Origin: a virus
Virus record (IMG/VR): IMGVR_UViG_3300044618_002782
Coordinates: 96,608-160,607 of that record
Length of the DNA stretch: 64,000 bases
Reading direction: 5' to 3' (one strand)
A program made the translations under genes and the position numbers. This document shows positions 7,482 to 17,457 of this stretch, in pieces (the first letter of the stretch is position 1; each line of letters begins with the position of its first letter). The notes under the pieces were generated by a model. The model had not been told where the DNA came from and searched no databases. It worked only from the letters and a program-made list of their open reading frames with translations.

Positions 7482-10400
7482 TGGCTAAACTGTTATCAAA
7501 CCGAGTCCAAACAACTCCACCCGCTGATGCTGAACCAGATCGCACAGACTGGCTGGCACCGCAGGATGCAGAACCCAACTTAGGTGTTCCTGGAGCCAGC
7601 GGGCAAATTTTAGCATCGGGTGCTGATGGTTCTCGTTACTGGGTAGATCCAGGCGCAGGTGCAACTGGACCACAGGGCCCACAAGGACCGCGTGGACCAC
7701 AAGGTCCCACAGGATCAACAGGTGCAACTGGACTCACTGGAGCAACAGGGTTTGAAGGGGCAACAGGATTTAGTGGGGCAACAGGATTCGAGGGGGCAAC
7801 TGGAGCAACAGGATTTGAGGGGGCAACTGGATTCAGTGGTGCTACCGGACTAAATGGTTCTACTGGTGCAACCGGAACGGGTGGTGCCACCGGCGCCACC
7901 GGACTTCAAGGTGCAACTGGAATAGCTGGTTCAAATGGACTCGACGGAGCCACCGGAATTACCGGGGCAACTGGTGATATTGGCCAAACTGGAGCTACTG
8001 GGTTAGATGGAGCTACCGGAGCAGGTGCCACTGGAGCTACTGGGTTAGATGGAGCAACTGGAGCAGGCGCCACTGGCGCCACCGGTCCACAAGGCCCACA
8101 AGGCCCAGCAGGCTCAGGAGCTACTGGTTTTGATGGAGCTACAGGTGCAACTGGAGCAGGTGCCACAGGTGCCACAGGACCACAAGGACCACGCGGGCCA
8201 CAAGGAGTAAATGGATTTGTTGGAACTACTGGAGCTACAGGATCAGAAGGACCACAAGGACCCACTGGACCCACAGGACCACAAGGACCCACAGGACCCA
8301 CAGGACCACAAGGACCTGCTGGAACTTCTGTGACCATTATCGGATCAGTACCTGATGTTAATGTAGTACCACCTGGTAATCCTCAGACCACACTAAATGC
8401 TGCTTTTCCTGGTGCAATAGCCGGGAATGGTGTTATTGATACAGCCACTGGTAATTTATGGGTATACGACGGAGCTCTTTGGGAAAATGTGGGTCAAATC
8501 ACAGGTCCGCAAGGAGCTACTGGTGTTAACGGTCTTACAGGTGCAACTGGCCTAACTGGTACTACTGGACTAGAAGGATCAACGGGCCCACAAGGACCAC
8601 GCGGTCCTCAGGGATTCTTCGGATCTACCGGACCAGATGGAGCCACTGGAGCTACTGGTTTTGATGGATCTACAGGTGCAACTGGAGCAGGTGCCACTGG
8701 TGCTACAGGACCACAAGGACCACAAGGACCAGCAGGTGCAGGTAGTACAGTACCGGGACCACAAGGACCACAAGGACCACAAGGACCCATTGGACCGCAA
8801 GGACCCACAGGACCCATCGGACCCATTGGACCACAAGGACCACGTGGACCACAAGGACCACAAGGACCACAAGGACCACAAGGACCCATTGGACCACAAG
8901 GACCACAAGGACCCATTGGACTAACAGGTGCAGGTGCTACCGGAGCAACCGGACCACAAGGACCACAAGGATCAGAAGGACCACAAGGACCCACAGGACC
9001 ACAAGGACCACGTGGACCACAAGGACCCATTGGGTTAACTGGACCACAAGGACCCACAGGACCGCAAGGACCCACAGGACCACAAGGACCACAAGGACCA
9101 CAAGGACCACAAGGTTCTACAGGCTCAGGAGCTACTGGAGCAACAGGACCACAAGGACCACGCGGACCACAAGGTGAAGGTGCTACCGGAGCAACTGGAC
9201 CACAAGGACCACAAGGACCACAAGGACCCATTGGACTAACAGGTGCAGGTGCCACTGGAGCAACAGGACCACAAGGACCACAAGGACCACGTGGACCACA
9301 AGGTGAAGGTGCCACCGGAGCAACAGGACCACAAGGACCACAAGGACCCATTGGACCAACAGGTGCAGGAGCCACTGGAGCAACAGGACCACAAGGACCA
9401 CAAGGACCACAAGGTTCTACAGGTGCAGGAGCCACTGGAGCAACAGGACCACAAGGACCACAAGGACCACAAGGACCCATTGGCCCAACAGGTGCAGGAG
9501 CTACCGGAGCAACTGGTTTAACAGGATCCACTGGACCACGTGGACCACAAGGACCACAAGGACCCATTGGACCCATTGGACCACAAGGACCACAAGGACC
9601 AACAGGTGCAGGAGCCACTGGAGCAACAGGACCACAGGGACCGCAAGGACCACAAGGACCACAAGGTGCAGGTAGTACAGTACCAGGACCACAAGGACCA
9701 CAAGGACCACAAGGACCCATTGGACCACAAGGACCACAAGGACCAACAGGTGCAGGAGCCACTGGAGCAACAGGACCACAGGGACCGCAAGGACCGCAAG
9801 GACCCATTGGACCAACAGGTGCAGGTGCTACTGGAGCAACCGGACCACAAGGCCCACAAGGACCCATTGGACCAACAGGTGCAGGAGCCACTGGAGCAAC
9901 CGGACCACAAGGACCACAAGGCCCCAATGGAGCAACAGGATTAGGATCAACGGGTGCAACTGGACTAACAGGATCAACTGGGCCATCTGGAGGACCAGTA
10001 GGCTCAACCGGAGCAACCGGACCACAAGGACCCACAGGACCACAAGGACCACAAGGACCCACTGGACCACAAGGACCCACAGGACCACAAGGACCACAAG
10101 GACCACTGGGATCAACGGGTGCAACTGGACTAACAGGATCAACTGGGCCATCTGGAGGACCAGTAGGCTCAACCGGTGCAACTGGACCACAAGGACCACA
10201 AGGACCCATCGGACCACAAGGACCACAAGGACCGCGTGGACCACAAGGACCACAAGGACCCATTGGAGCAACAGGATCCGGTGCAACGGGTGCAACCGGA
10301 CTAACAGGATCAACTGGGCCATCTGGAGGACCAGTAGGCTCAACCGGTGCAACTGGACCACAAGGACCACAAGGACCGCGTGGACCACAAGGGCCTACAG

Positions 10401-11467
10401 GATCAACTGGGCCATCTGGAGGACCAGTAGGCTCAACCGGTGCAACTGGACCACAAGGACCACAAGGACCAGCAGGTGCAGGTGCCACTGGAGCTAGTGG
10501 TGCTACAGGACCACAAGGAGCAACTGGTGCAGGTAGTGCAGTACCTGGACCACAAGGACCCACAGGACCACGTGGACCACAAGGACCACAAGGACCAGCA
10601 GGCTCAGGTGCCACTGGAGCTAGTGGTGCTACAGGACCACAAGGAGCAACCGGTGCAGGTAGTGCAGTACCTGGTCCACAAGGACCACAAGGACCCATTG
10701 GACCACAAGGACCAACAGGACCACAAGGCCCACAAGGACCAGGCGGCATTGGACCACAAGGACCACAAGGACCCATTGGACCACAAGGACCACAAGGACC
10801 AGCAGGTGCAGGTGCAACTGGTGCTGCAGGACCACAAGGACCACAGGGACCACAAGGACCCATTGGACCACAAGGACCACAAGGACCGTCGGGTGATCCA
10901 GGCAGCGACACTAATATAAATGCTGTAGATACCGAAACCAACGCAAGTTATTATCCTGTGTTCGTATCTGCTACTGGGGAAAGTGTACTTGCTCGTGCCG
11001 ACAATGCTGGTCTGACCTACAATCCCTTTACCAAGACCATGACAACAACCAATTTTGCTGGTACTGCTACTACAGCACTATACGCCGACTTGGCAGAACG
11101 ATACTTGGCAGATGCAGAATATTCTCCAGGTACCTTGTTGGAGTTTGGTGGTGATCAAGAAGTTACACGCACAGCTACCAGTCACAGTGTACGTATAGCT
11201 GGAGTGGTATCAACTGATCCTGCTTACCTGATGAACTCTGGTTTGGAAGGAACTTTTGTAACCAGTGTAGCATTGACAGGTCGAGTGCCGTGCAGTGTGG
11301 TTGGTACAATTAGTAAAGGTGATCGATTGGTAGCAAGTGATATTCCGGGTGTGGCCACAGTGATGGATACTGCTCGATATCAGCCAGGATCAATTGTGGG
11401 TAAAGCTCTCGAGGATTACAATTCTGAAGATGTGGGAATTATAACAGTAGTAGTAGGAAGATTGTAA
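7481..11467 (+). CDS. Giant collagen-like tail fiber with C-terminal autoprocessing-type domain
   Basis: A 1328-residue protein. An N-terminal adaptor (1-60) is followed by G-x-y triplet repeats, mainly GATGATG and GPQGPQGP, to about residue 1146. A non-collagen interlude near 285-335 ([17 protein letters not shown]) separates two arms. Collagen-like triplets in phages form trimeric shafts. The C-terminal part (about 1150-1328: [44 protein letters not shown]) resembles the peptidase G2/intramolecular-chaperone region that ends many phage fibers and trims itself after trimerisation; autocleavage here is inferred. The DNA is highly repetitive in-frame, so length variants by slippage or recombination are likely. 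Confidence 0.8.
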   Translation: MAKLLSNRVQTTPPADAEPDRTDWLAPQDAEPNLGVPGASGQILASGADGSRYWVDPGAGATGPQGPQGPRGPQGPTGSTGATGLTGATGFEGATGFSGATGFEGATGATGFEGATGFSGATGLNGSTGATGTGGATGATGLQGATGIAGSNGLDGATGITGATGDIGQTGATGLDGATGAGATGATGLDGATGAGATGATGPQGPQGPAGSGATGFDGATGATGAGATGATGPQGPRGPQGVNGFVGTTGATGSEGPQGPTGPTGPQGPTGPTGPQGPAGTSVTIIGSVPDVNVVPPGNPQTTLNAAFPGAIAGNGVIDTATGNLWVYDGALWENVGQITGPQGATGVNGLTGATGLTGTTGLEGSTGPQGPRGPQGFFGSTGPDGATGATGFDGSTGATGAGATGATGPQGPQGPAGAGSTVPGPQGPQGPQGPIGPQGPTGPIGPIGPQGPRGPQGPQGPQGPQGPIGPQGPQGPIGLTGAGATGATGPQGPQGSEGPQGPTGPQGPRGPQGPIGLTGPQGPTGPQGPTGPQGPQGPQGPQGSTGSGATGATGPQGPRGPQGEGATGATGPQGPQGPQGPIGLTGAGATGATGPQGPQGPRGPQGEGATGATGPQGPQGPIGPTGAGATGATGPQGPQGPQGSTGAGATGATGPQGPQGPQGPIGPTGAGATGATGLTGSTGPRGPQGPQGPIGPIGPQGPQGPTGAGATGATGPQGPQGPQGPQGAGSTVPGPQGPQGPQGPIGPQGPQGPTGAGATGATGPQGPQGPQGPIGPTGAGATGATGPQGPQGPIGPTGAGATGATGPQGPQGPNGATGLGSTGATGLTGSTGPSGGPVGSTGATGPQGPTGPQGPQGPTGPQGPTGPQGPQGPLGSTGATGLTGSTGPSGGPVGSTGATGPQGPQGPIGPQGPQGPRGPQGPQGPIGATGSGATGATGLTGSTGPSGGPVGSTGATGPQGPQGPRGPQGPTGSTGPSGGPVGSTGATGPQGPQGPAGAGATGASGATGPQGATGAGSAVPGPQGPTGPRGPQGPQGPAGSGATGASGATGPQGATGAGSAVPGPQGPQGPIGPQGPTGPQGPQGPGGIGPQGPQGPIGPQGPQGPAGAGATGAAGPQGPQGPQGPIGPQGPQGPSGDPGSDTNINAVDTETNASYYPVFVSATGESVLARADNAGLTYNPFTKTMTTTNFAGTATTALYADLAERYLADAEYSPGTLLEFGGDQEVTRTATSHSVRIAGVVSTDPAYLMNSGLEGTFVTSVALTGRVPCSVVGTISKGDRLVASDIPGVATVMDTARYQPGSIVGKALEDYNSEDVGIITVVVGRL
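7650..10900 (+). repeat. In-frame tandem coding repeats (collagen triplets)
   Basis: 9- and 18-bp units such as GGACCACAA recur hundreds of times, together with longer higher-order repeats (for example the [12 protein letters not shown] block, seen about four times between 9980 and 10450). They explain the very long spurious antisense frames here. Expect assembly ambiguity and length polymorphism. Confidence 0.9.
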
Positions 11468-11476
11468 TAGTAAAAA

Positions 11477-11499
11477 TAAACGGGCAATTTGCCCGTTTA
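11477..11499. terminator. Bidirectional terminator between convergent genes
   Basis: 11-bp perfect inverted repeat TAAACGGGCAA/TTGCCCGTTTA around a single T, with A-rich left and T-rich right flanks. It serves both the fiber operon (plus) and the NUDIX/gp15/gp14 operon (minus). Confidence 0.8.
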
Positions 11500-11501
11500 T
11501 T

Positions 11502-11942
11502 TTATTGTGCTGGGTGAACTACATCTTTCAATGTGGCAATTTTCTGTTTGACAACATCAAAATTTACAGTATTCCACAGCCCAGGATGCATGGGTTTTGG
11601 CAATACTGAACTGTCCATCCAAGCATACCCTAGATGTTCTTCGTTGAGTTTGGGTCGGAATTCACTGGCCACACAGCAAAAAAATGTATGATAAACAAAT
11701 ACATTATCAGTGCTGGTAAATTTTTCTAGCGGGACCAATCTCAAGTAATCGGGCATGAATCCCAACTCTTCAGTGCATTCTCTTGTAATGGTGTCCATGA
11801 GGGTTTCTGCAGATTCGACCTTGCCACCGGGCAATCCCCATGTGTTTGGGTTTTTAGGATCGTTACGCATGAGATATAGATATCGTTGTGTATCAAAACT
11901 ATAAAACCAAACCCCAACTGCATTTACAGAACTATGCTCCAT
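11502..11942 (-). CDS. NUDIX hydrolase
   Basis: A 146-residue protein with a complete NUDIX box: GGKVESAETLMDTIT followed by RECTEELG (G-x5-E-x7-R-E-U-x-E-E-x-G), the Mg-binding helix that hydrolyses nucleoside diphosphates linked to another moiety. A substrate cannot be assigned: NUDIX proteins act on oxidised dNTPs, ADP-ribose, GDP-mannose, dinucleoside polyphosphates or RNA caps. The gene starts inside the last codons of gp15 (19-nt overlap) and ends next to the shared terminator, so it is probably made with the neck/tail completion genes. NUDIX genes are common in T4-like phages; T4 itself carries nudE. Confidence 0.85.
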   Translation of the reverse strand: MEHSSVNAVGVWFYSFDTQRYLYLMRNDPKNPNTWGLPGGKVESAETLMDTITRECTEELGFMPDYLRLVPLEKFTSTDNVFVYHTFFCCVASEFRPKLNEEHLGYAWMDSSVLPKPMHPGLWNTVNFDVVKQKIATLKDVVHPAQ

Positions 11943-13303
11943 TCGCCACCCGGATAAAGACCTTCGTAACTTTTAACCCATTCACTACCAGTCCAAAGAT
12001 ATTGTAATCCTGTGGTAATGTTTGTAGTGTATTGTATATTAGTTCCTGTGGTGCTGTCAAATGCAACTAACCAATCTTGCCCGTCGTATTCAATAATGTC
12101 ATTGGCTTGAGCCACTACAGCACCCCACGCTACAGATGGTGTTGTATTATCAGCATTACCGATACTGTTTAGAATAAGATATCGTTGCCCAATTGCAGAA
12201 ACAGGTAGTCCGGCTCCAGGACCACTTAGTAGTGGATCAATCACAGCATCTATTGCCGGCAATGTATTCTGTGGAACAGTGTCAGTGTCGACATCAAACA
12301 ACAGGAATCTCTGATCAGTTGGATCATAACTTACTGTTCCAATAATGTCGGCGGTTTCGTCCCAGGGATTGGTCAGTCGTATCTGTGTAATACCGGGTCT
12401 AAAATTTCCATACAGGTTCATCACTGTGGGCCAGTACTCGTTGCTGGGTGGCGAATCTGGCAACACAGGAGATGAGTTGGGTTCGTCAACTACAGCACTG
12501 AGTTTTAAAATTTGTAATTTATTACCAATTAACAAAACTTGGTACATGTATGGAGTAAATTTTTGCCTTGTGCCTAATAACAGATCACTGTTCTGAATGG
12601 CTTCTACCGCATCTCCTTGATCATCGAATGCAGAGGCAATGATTTTTTCAATCACACCCAACTTTTTGACCTTGGCTGGACTAGATATCCAAATTGGAAT
12701 TGAAAATTTCATAGTCATGATATCTATGGGATTTTCTGTTCCTTGCGGTATTGTACGACTAGACCATATAGTATCATCTAAATCCACAACGCTTAGGCTG
12801 GTCCAATCCAAATAGTTGTCGGTGCTTTGAATTTCCAGACTGGGATTGAACAACGTAGAAATTTGCTCAAATATCTGCAATTTTTGATTGGTGTTTGATG
12901 TCCAAATGTCCAAGCTCAAGGACATTTTGTAAGGCACTGGCATCAAGCGTTCGATTGTGAATGCATTACCTTGTGTGGTTTCATAACTTTCGGATTGAGT
13001 ATCATAAAATCGTTGACGCACCTGCTGGTTGCTGACAAAATAAGGATCCTGTAGTCGCTCACGTGCATAGTTCATACCGGTAATGTAAAAAGTCATCAAA
13101 GGAGTCGAAGGCAATGCACTTGATGAGTTTTCTTGCAACACTGTTTGAGCCAGTCGTGTCCAGTCACCATAGCGAACTGGCACCCGTATCAGCGCAGCTT
13201 CGTTAGAATTGGTACGTCCGTATTCAACTTGAAAGTTACTAAACATTCTAGTAAACTGCAAGAGAAAACGACGTATTTGAGCATCATAAAAAAATTGTTG
13301 CAT
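11924..13303 (-). CDS. 15: gp15-like tail sheath stabilizer and completion protein
   Basis: A 459-residue protein. The N-terminus MQQFFYDAQIRRFLLQFTRM with FSNFQVEYGR and ALIRVPVRYGD matches the T4 gp15 pattern (FYNSSFRRY, LFSNIQIKR, IRVPITYAS), and PVPYKMSLSLDIWTSN matches the T4 PSPIKMIYELSIFTR segment. In T4 a gp15 hexamer caps the sheath and tube and joins the neck. This protein is longer than T4 gp15 (about 270 residues); the extra C-terminal half (from about 240) is beta-rich and of unknown role. It lies 3 nt after gp14 on the minus strand, keeping the T4 14-15 order. Confidence 0.8.
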   Translation of the reverse strand: MQQFFYDAQIRRFLLQFTRMFSNFQVEYGRTNSNEAALIRVPVRYGDWTRLAQTVLQENSSSALPSTPLMTFYITGMNYARERLQDPYFVSNQQVRQRFYDTQSESYETTQGNAFTIERLMPVPYKMSLSLDIWTSNTNQKLQIFEQISTLFNPSLEIQSTDNYLDWTSLSVVDLDDTIWSSRTIPQGTENPIDIMTMKFSIPIWISSPAKVKKLGVIEKIIASAFDDQGDAVEAIQNSDLLLGTRQKFTPYMYQVLLIGNKLQILKLSAVVDEPNSSPVLPDSPPSNEYWPTVMNLYGNFRPGITQIRLTNPWDETADIIGTVSYDPTDQRFLLFDVDTDTVPQNTLPAIDAVIDPLLSGPGAGLPVSAIGQRYLILNSIGNADNTTPSVAWGAVVAQANDIIEYDGQDWLVAFDSTTGTNIQYTTNITTGLQYLWTGSEWVKSYEGLYPGGEWSIVL

Positions 13304-13306
13304 ATT

Positions 13307-14677
13307 TTAACTCGATCTTTGTCCAGGTTGTGTACCGGGATAAGGGTTAGCCGGTTTGTTGCCGCCTTGATTACCGTTGTCAGCTTGAGGTTTCAAAATC
13401 TCACTCAGACTCTGACGACTTGGTATATTACCCTGATCCGTAGTGGATGTAGTATATGTATTGTTAACAAACGTACTGCGTAAAGTATTGTTCTGTGGAC
13501 CGTTAGTTAGATTAGTTCTAACATTCTCTTCAATCTTGACCCAAGTACGCCCATTGTATCGAAACAATCGATTTGGAAAGTAGTCTAGTCGCAACGCATA
13601 CTGTCCGTCTTGCGGATTGATCGGAAATGACACGCCCGGAGTAACAGGCAACCCATTGGGTGCAATACCGTCGCCAGTTAGGTAGCCCATGGTCCATCCG
13701 TCGGACCGTGGAGATACCGATGCTTCGTCGGCATTGACTCCAGTCTGACTAGCATTAATATAGGTGCTGTCAATAGTTGGTCCTTGCGGATTGCCTGGTG
13801 TGCCAGTAGGATTGGTTGAGAATATGTAAAAGCTCGTTGTGTCGTAACCCGATAATGGAAGCTCGGCTTCGGCTTGATTCAAGATAGCATCGTTAATTTC
13901 CAGATCTTTGGGTCTGGTACTGGCTTCAGTTTCGACTGTATCGCACTCTTTGCTGATCCAGAAGTTGGTGTCGGTGATGTCTGTTCCAACAGGAACACCT
14001 TGTAGAGCACGATAGTGCTGATCTCCTGCCAACACAACTGACCCCACAGGATAGTAATTGCCTGAATCCCAAATGGCATTGTTGTCCAAACAGGCATTGA
14101 CAATGTCTTGGTACTCTTGACTATTGGTCATAGGAGTGGCTTTGACACGCCACAAGTGCGGCAACCAGGTTTGGCTAAATCCTTCGCTGGCAAAGCTGGC
14201 ATCTTGTATTACATAAAATCTTGGCAAGGGTGGCGTAGCTGGATTCAGTGGATTCCAGTCTTTGAGATTGGGAAATTCCAAAACATCGCCACTCATTAAC
14301 TTGCGTTGAAACGTATCAATCATGTCATTGTAGTGAAATGTAATAAACAAGGTATCGTTGTTTAAAAACAGTCCAAACTGTGTCAAGTCAAAATCAATAT
14401 CCTGTTGACGATAAACTCCGCGCATGCGATAAATGTCAGCATCGTATTTTCGGTCCCGTATTTCGCCCAACAACAAGTCTTCGATGAACAAGGGACTGCT
14501 CTCAGCGTAGTTGGGCTGAGTGGCATCACCATTTACTCCGGTGGTTGTAGAATTGTCAGCAGTGGGTTTTGGCCCCATGTACTTGTGAACAAAAATGTCA
14601 AGCCCGCCCACAGTGAACATTTCACTTATGGTGCGATCAAAATATCGATAATCGGCCGTTTTATTGGGCCGGTACAT
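13307..14677 (-). CDS. 14: gp14-like neck protein
   Basis: A 456-residue protein from the first ATG (MYRPNKTADYRYFDRTISEM). FGLFLNNDTLFITFHYNDM and LMSGDVLEFPNLKDWNPLN match the T4 gp14 segment where a beta strand is followed by GDLIYFP. T4 gp14 (256 residues) forms the head-to-tail neck with gp13. The C-terminal third here is extended and ends in a Pro/Gly/Gln/Asn-rich tail. The start is uncertain: an AAGGAG Shine-Dalgarno (14700-14705) lies 22 nt from this ATG but 7 nt from an in-frame ATT at 14692, so five extra residues (initiator plus PRLS) are possible. Confidence 0.75.
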   Translation of the reverse strand: MYRPNKTADYRYFDRTISEMFTVGGLDIFVHKYMGPKPTADNSTTTGVNGDATQPNYAESSPLFIEDLLLGEIRDRKYDADIYRMRGVYRQQDIDFDLTQFGLFLNNDTLFITFHYNDMIDTFQRKLMSGDVLEFPNLKDWNPLNPATPPLPRFYVIQDASFASEGFSQTWLPHLWRVKATPMTNSQEYQDIVNACLDNNAIWDSGNYYPVGSVVLAGDQHYRALQGVPVGTDITDTNFWISKECDTVETEASTRPKDLEINDAILNQAEAELPLSGYDTTSFYIFSTNPTGTPGNPQGPTIDSTYINASQTGVNADEASVSPRSDGWTMGYLTGDGIAPNGLPVTPGVSFPINPQDGQYALRLDYFPNRLFRYNGRTWVKIEENVRTNLTNGPQNNTLRSTFVNNTYTTSTTDQGNIPSRQSLSEILKPQADNGNQGGNKPANPYPGTQPGQRSS

Positions 14678-14709
14678 GCTGAGACGTGGAATTTTGGTTC
14701 TCCTTGCAG

Positions 14710-14717
14710 TATTTAGT
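14710..14717 (-). promoter_or_regulatory. Late promoter motif ACTAAATA for gp14-gp15-NUDIX
   Basis: Read on the minus strand, the motif ends at 14710. The predicted +1 near 14704 puts AAGGAG at the very 5' end of the mRNA. Confidence 0.5.
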
Positions 14718-14732
14718 TGTATCTTGCAACGG

Positions 14733-14761
14733 TTGACCGCTATCGGAACAGGTGCTATAAT
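14733..14761 (+). promoter_or_regulatory. Sigma70-type promoter TTGACC-17-TATAAT
   Basis: -35 TTGACC (14733-14738), 17-bp spacer, extended TGC and -10 TATAAT (14756-14761). It is divergent from and close to the minus-strand late promoter and drives the gene at 14795 (leader about 27 nt). Confidence 0.7.
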
Positions 14762-14794
14762 GCTATATACTTGGAAATTCCCAATAGGAACACA

Positions 14795-15940
14795 ATGAAA
14801 TCCGTAGCCCAAAAACCCATTAAGTCAATGACCCCGCGCAGCTTAGATGTTGGTACAGGTCCAGAACCTGATTGGAAACAGCAGCCCGAGGACGACTACA
14901 GAAAAAGCCGTTTGACAACCATGTTCAACTGGTATAACTATTACTACGGCAAAAAAGAAGCTAGAGATTGCATCATTGATTGGTTGAGCCGTACCGGTCG
15001 TGCTACAGAAGCCAAGGACTTTGCTCGGGTGCCCGAAAATGCTGTGACACGAATGGGAATCGGTTGGCTATGCCGTGCCAACCTGTTGGGATTGCAGTTG
15101 TCTGAATCTGAATTGGCCACAATCAATGCTGCCATAGCCGATTATATCGAAGCACATCGTCGTGTCAAAGCAGTGGTTGAAACTGCAGAGGCAGCAGTGA
15201 TACGACCCAATATTCAAGATCGTTTGCGTGAAAAACTGGTAGAAGCAGCCGGCGAACTAGAGGGCATGTACGACGAGATGATTCAGTCTGGTGCCAAGAT
15301 GTCAGCCAATTACAAGCCTGTGAGCCTGTTCCGCAGCATGAATGTAGCACCGCAAATGATCAACGAAATTGCCACTCAGTGGAAAACACGACTGGATGAA
15401 TTGGAAGAAGTTGCCAAAGGCAAAGACGCTGACCTAGTTGAAGGCTATAGCCAATTTGGCAAGCTGCAAATTCGTAATCTCATTAAATTTGCTGAAACAG
15501 TAATCAACGACTGCGGTGCGTACATTCAGATCAAGAAAGTTGAACGCAAGCCACGTGCCAAAAAAGCAGTACCGGTTGAAAAGATTGTGTCCAAATTCAA
15601 ACATCTAAGAGCCTTAACTGATCCAAAACTGCAGGGCGAACCAGCTACCAAGCTGGTTGGAGCCAGCGAGGCTTGGCTATATGATACTGCTAAACGCAAA
15701 TTGATTTATGTGGTAGCAGACACTCATGTGGGCAGTCTCACTGTCAAGGGATCCAGTGTTATTGGTTTTGATCCTGCAACAACAGTACAAAAAACTCTGC
15801 GTAAACCGGCAGAGCAACTCAAAAGTATTACCAGTGTGGGAAAACCAGCTGCACGTAAAGCTTTCAAAGAAATCAAAGCCACCGAAGTTAAATGGAATGG
15901 CCGCAGCAATGAGCATTTGCTGATACTAAAGGTTTACTAA
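14795..15940 (+). CDS. Conserved T4-like phage protein of unknown function
   Basis: A 381-residue protein. The ATG at 14795 is chosen because AGGAA lies 4 nt upstream, whereas an earlier in-frame start would lie upstream of the sigma70 promoter. Residues 35-60 (FNWYNYYYGKKEARDCIIDWL) are aromatic. A helical, charged middle is followed by a basic linker (VERKPRAKKAVPVEK) and a beta-rich C-terminal domain (KLIYVVADTHVGSLTVKGSS). Similar proteins occur in aquatic T4-like phages without a function. It sits between gp14 and gp13 on the opposite strand to gp14, under an early-type promoter, so a virion role is not implied. Confidence 0.55.
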   Translation: MKSVAQKPIKSMTPRSLDVGTGPEPDWKQQPEDDYRKSRLTTMFNWYNYYYGKKEARDCIIDWLSRTGRATEAKDFARVPENAVTRMGIGWLCRANLLGLQLSESELATINAAIADYIEAHRRVKAVVETAEAAVIRPNIQDRLREKLVEAAGELEGMYDEMIQSGAKMSANYKPVSLFRSMNVAPQMINEIATQWKTRLDELEEVAKGKDADLVEGYSQFGKLQIRNLIKFAETVINDCGAYIQIKKVERKPRAKKAVPVEKIVSKFKHLRALTDPKLQGEPATKLVGASEAWLYDTAKRKLIYVVADTHVGSLTVKGSSVIGFDPATTVQKTLRKPAEQLKSITSVGKPAARKAFKEIKATEVKWNGRSNEHLLILKVY

Positions 15941-15943
15941 ATA
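15936..15943 (+). promoter_or_regulatory. Late promoter motif ACTAAATA before gp13
   Basis: It overlaps the stop codon of the preceding gene. An AAGGAG Shine-Dalgarno at 15951-15956 sits in the short leader before the ATG at 15963. Confidence 0.6.
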
Positions 15944-15962
15944 CTAGGGTAAGGAGCCCCAA

Positions 15963-16727
15963 ATGGCAGACCAAACCCTAGATCCACTAAAAAAACAACT
16001 GATTGATTATGTACAACTACAGTTAGGCAGTCAAATTGTAGACGTTGAATTAGATCCTGCACACTACGAAGCAGCGTATCAGCGCACAATTGGTACTTAC
16101 CGTCAGCGTAGTCAAAATGCCTACGAAGAAAGCTATAGTTTTATGCAGTTGTTGGACAATGTAAACGAATACACTTTGCCACAAGAAGTCACACAAGTAC
16201 GGCAAATTTTTCGACGCACAATTGGATTGAGCACCGGTGGCAGTGCCAGCAGCTTTGATCCATTTGGCGCAGCAACATTAAACGTGTATCTGCTGAACTT
16301 TAACCAGTCGGGCGGCAGCCTGGCTACTTACGACTTTTATCAACAATATGTGGAGCTTGCTGCCAGAATGTTCGGCGGATACATCAACTACACATTCAAT
16401 CCTGTTACCAAAAAACTACAGCTGATTCGTGACCCTAAAGGCACTGGAGAAGTTGTCCTGCTGTGGACTTATAATCTGCGTCCAGAAATTGTATTACTGA
16501 GCGACTTTCAGATCAGTCAATGGATTCGTGACTACATGGTGGGTGCTTGTAAGTACATCATTGGTGAAGCTAGAGAAAAATTTGGTACTATTGCTGGTCC
16601 ACAAGGCGGCGGAACCTTAAACGGTGCTGCTATGAAGTCGGAAGGTCAAGCTATGATGGACAAATGCATAGAAGACCTCAAGTTGTATGTAGACGGTTCG
16701 CAACCATTGACCTTGGTAATCGGCTAA
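15963..16727 (+). CDS. 13: gp13-like neck protein
   Basis: A 254-residue protein. The N-terminal [22 protein letters not shown] with [16 protein letters not shown] and [18 protein letters not shown] is characteristic of gp13 neck proteins of T4-like aquatic phages (T4 gp13 is 309 residues). The C-terminal part ([22 protein letters not shown]) is helical. gp13 joins the portal vertex to gp14 and closes the filled head. The preceding AAGGAG and late promoter fit. Its stop overlaps by 4 nt the stop of the convergent homing endonuclease gene. Confidence 0.75.
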   Translation: MADQTLDPLKKQLIDYVQLQLGSQIVDVELDPAHYEAAYQRTIGTYRQRSQNAYEESYSFMQLLDNVNEYTLPQEVTQVRQIFRRTIGLSTGGSASSFDPFGAATLNVYLLNFNQSGGSLATYDFYQQYVELAARMFGGYINYTFNPVTKKLQLIRDPKGTGEVVLLWTYNLRPEIVLLSDFQISQWIRDYMVGACKYIIGEAREKFGTIAGPQGGGTLNGAAMKSEGQAMMDKCIEDLKLYVDGSQPLTLVIG

Positions 16728-17359
16728 TTGTTTTTGCGAGCAGCATCACGTGCTCGCTTTTTAGCGCCAATGATTGCTCGAGTTGCGGCTGTTTGGATTC
16801 TTCCTTCTTGATTACTAGTGGCACCTCTGCCAATTTGCCATCCGTTGTTTAAGAAATTATTAACTTCTGTTAAATTGACTCGCATTGAATCTGTACTATT
16901 ATGGATCCATTTTTGATTTTTAGTGGTACCTTTTTTTGCATTAACTTGTGGCGAGTATGTTTTGCCTAAATTAATTTGCATTAGAGTTTTTTTAGTAGAG
17001 TTTGTGTGTTTAAATCCTGCATTTGATGCAATTCTTTTTGCAATAGTTTTAGGGCTTTGTTTGACTCCTGCTGCCCCATCGCCACCATCTGTTAAATTTC
17101 TAAGTATTCCTGTGCCTAAATCTTTTCGACCGTACCATCTTATTAGCCTACGTTCGATTGCTAATGCACCGATGTTAGTTAAGTTTGATTCTACAATAAC
17201 GATACGATGATAATCTGTTGGGACAATAACATTATGTTCTTTTTCCCACGCCCTGTATCGTTGTCCTTTACCGATATAATACGGTGTTAGATTACCTTTG
17301 CGTAGATATACGTAAACATAGAAACCGGGCGGATAAGTAGACAGGCTGATGCTCCTCAA
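16724..17359 (-). CDS. GIY-YIG family endonuclease (putative homing endonuclease)
   Basis: A 211-residue protein. [11 protein letters not shown] and [18 protein letters not shown] form the GIY-YIG-type core (Y-V-Y then Y-I-G-K-G), with a catalytic-type Arg (R in QRYRAW) and downstream [19 protein letters not shown]. The Lys/Asn-rich C-terminal half (about 90-211, [27 protein letters not shown]-like basic end) is probably DNA binding. There is no ATG: the frame opens with TTG at 17359, but GAGGAG lies inside it, 7 nt before an in-frame CTG at 17344, a possible true start. It is a free-standing homing gene sitting between gp13 and the exonuclease gene. Confidence 0.75.
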   Translation of the reverse strand: MRSISLSTYPPGFYVYVYLRKGNLTPYYIGKGQRYRAWEKEHNVIVPTDYHRIVIVESNLTNIGALAIERRLIRWYGRKDLGTGILRNLTDGGDGAAGVKQSPKTIAKRIASNAGFKHTNSTKKTLMQINLGKTYSPQVNAKKGTTKNQKWIHNSTDSMRVNLTEVNNFLNNGWQIGRGATSNQEGRIQTAATRAIIGAKKRARDAARKNN

Positions 17360-17405
17360 AAGCGTTAGAACGGGTGGATGTTGGTAGCATCGCGATCCGT
17401 GCTAT

Positions 17406-17413
17406 TATTTATT
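17406..17413 (-). promoter_or_regulatory. Late-type motif AATAAATA (minus) upstream of the GIY-YIG gene
   Basis: Seven of eight match to T4 late consensus, about 40 nt upstream of the possible starts. Weak because this short gap is A+T rich. Confidence 0.3.
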
Positions 17414-17422
17414 CTGATTTCA

Positions 17423-17451
17423 TTGACAATTGCATAGTATTGTCTTATAAT
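17423..17451 (+). promoter_or_regulatory. Perfect sigma70 promoter TTGACA-17-TATAAT
   Basis: Both hexamers match the consensus 6/6 with a 17-bp spacer. Six bases separate -10 from the ATG at 17458, so the predicted +1 is the A of the start codon. Likely a strong early promoter making a leaderless mRNA. Confidence 0.85.
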
Positions 17452-17457
17452 AATGGT

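Noticed and set aside
8700-10880. Regular short repeats as a possible CRISPR array
   Set aside because: Units are 9-18 bp multiples of three, contiguous and in frame with the fiber gene; there are no unique spacers.
8608-10941. 777-codon antisense frame of C-G-P repeats, and several W-S-L-W or L-V-V-L frames
   Set aside because: They are reading-frame shadows of the collagen-triplet DNA, which lacks stop codons in several frames; no start signals and implausible composition.
17374-17457. N-terminal extension of the exonuclease
   Set aside because: It would be encoded by the perfect sigma70 promoter sequence; exonuclease homology begins only after 17458.
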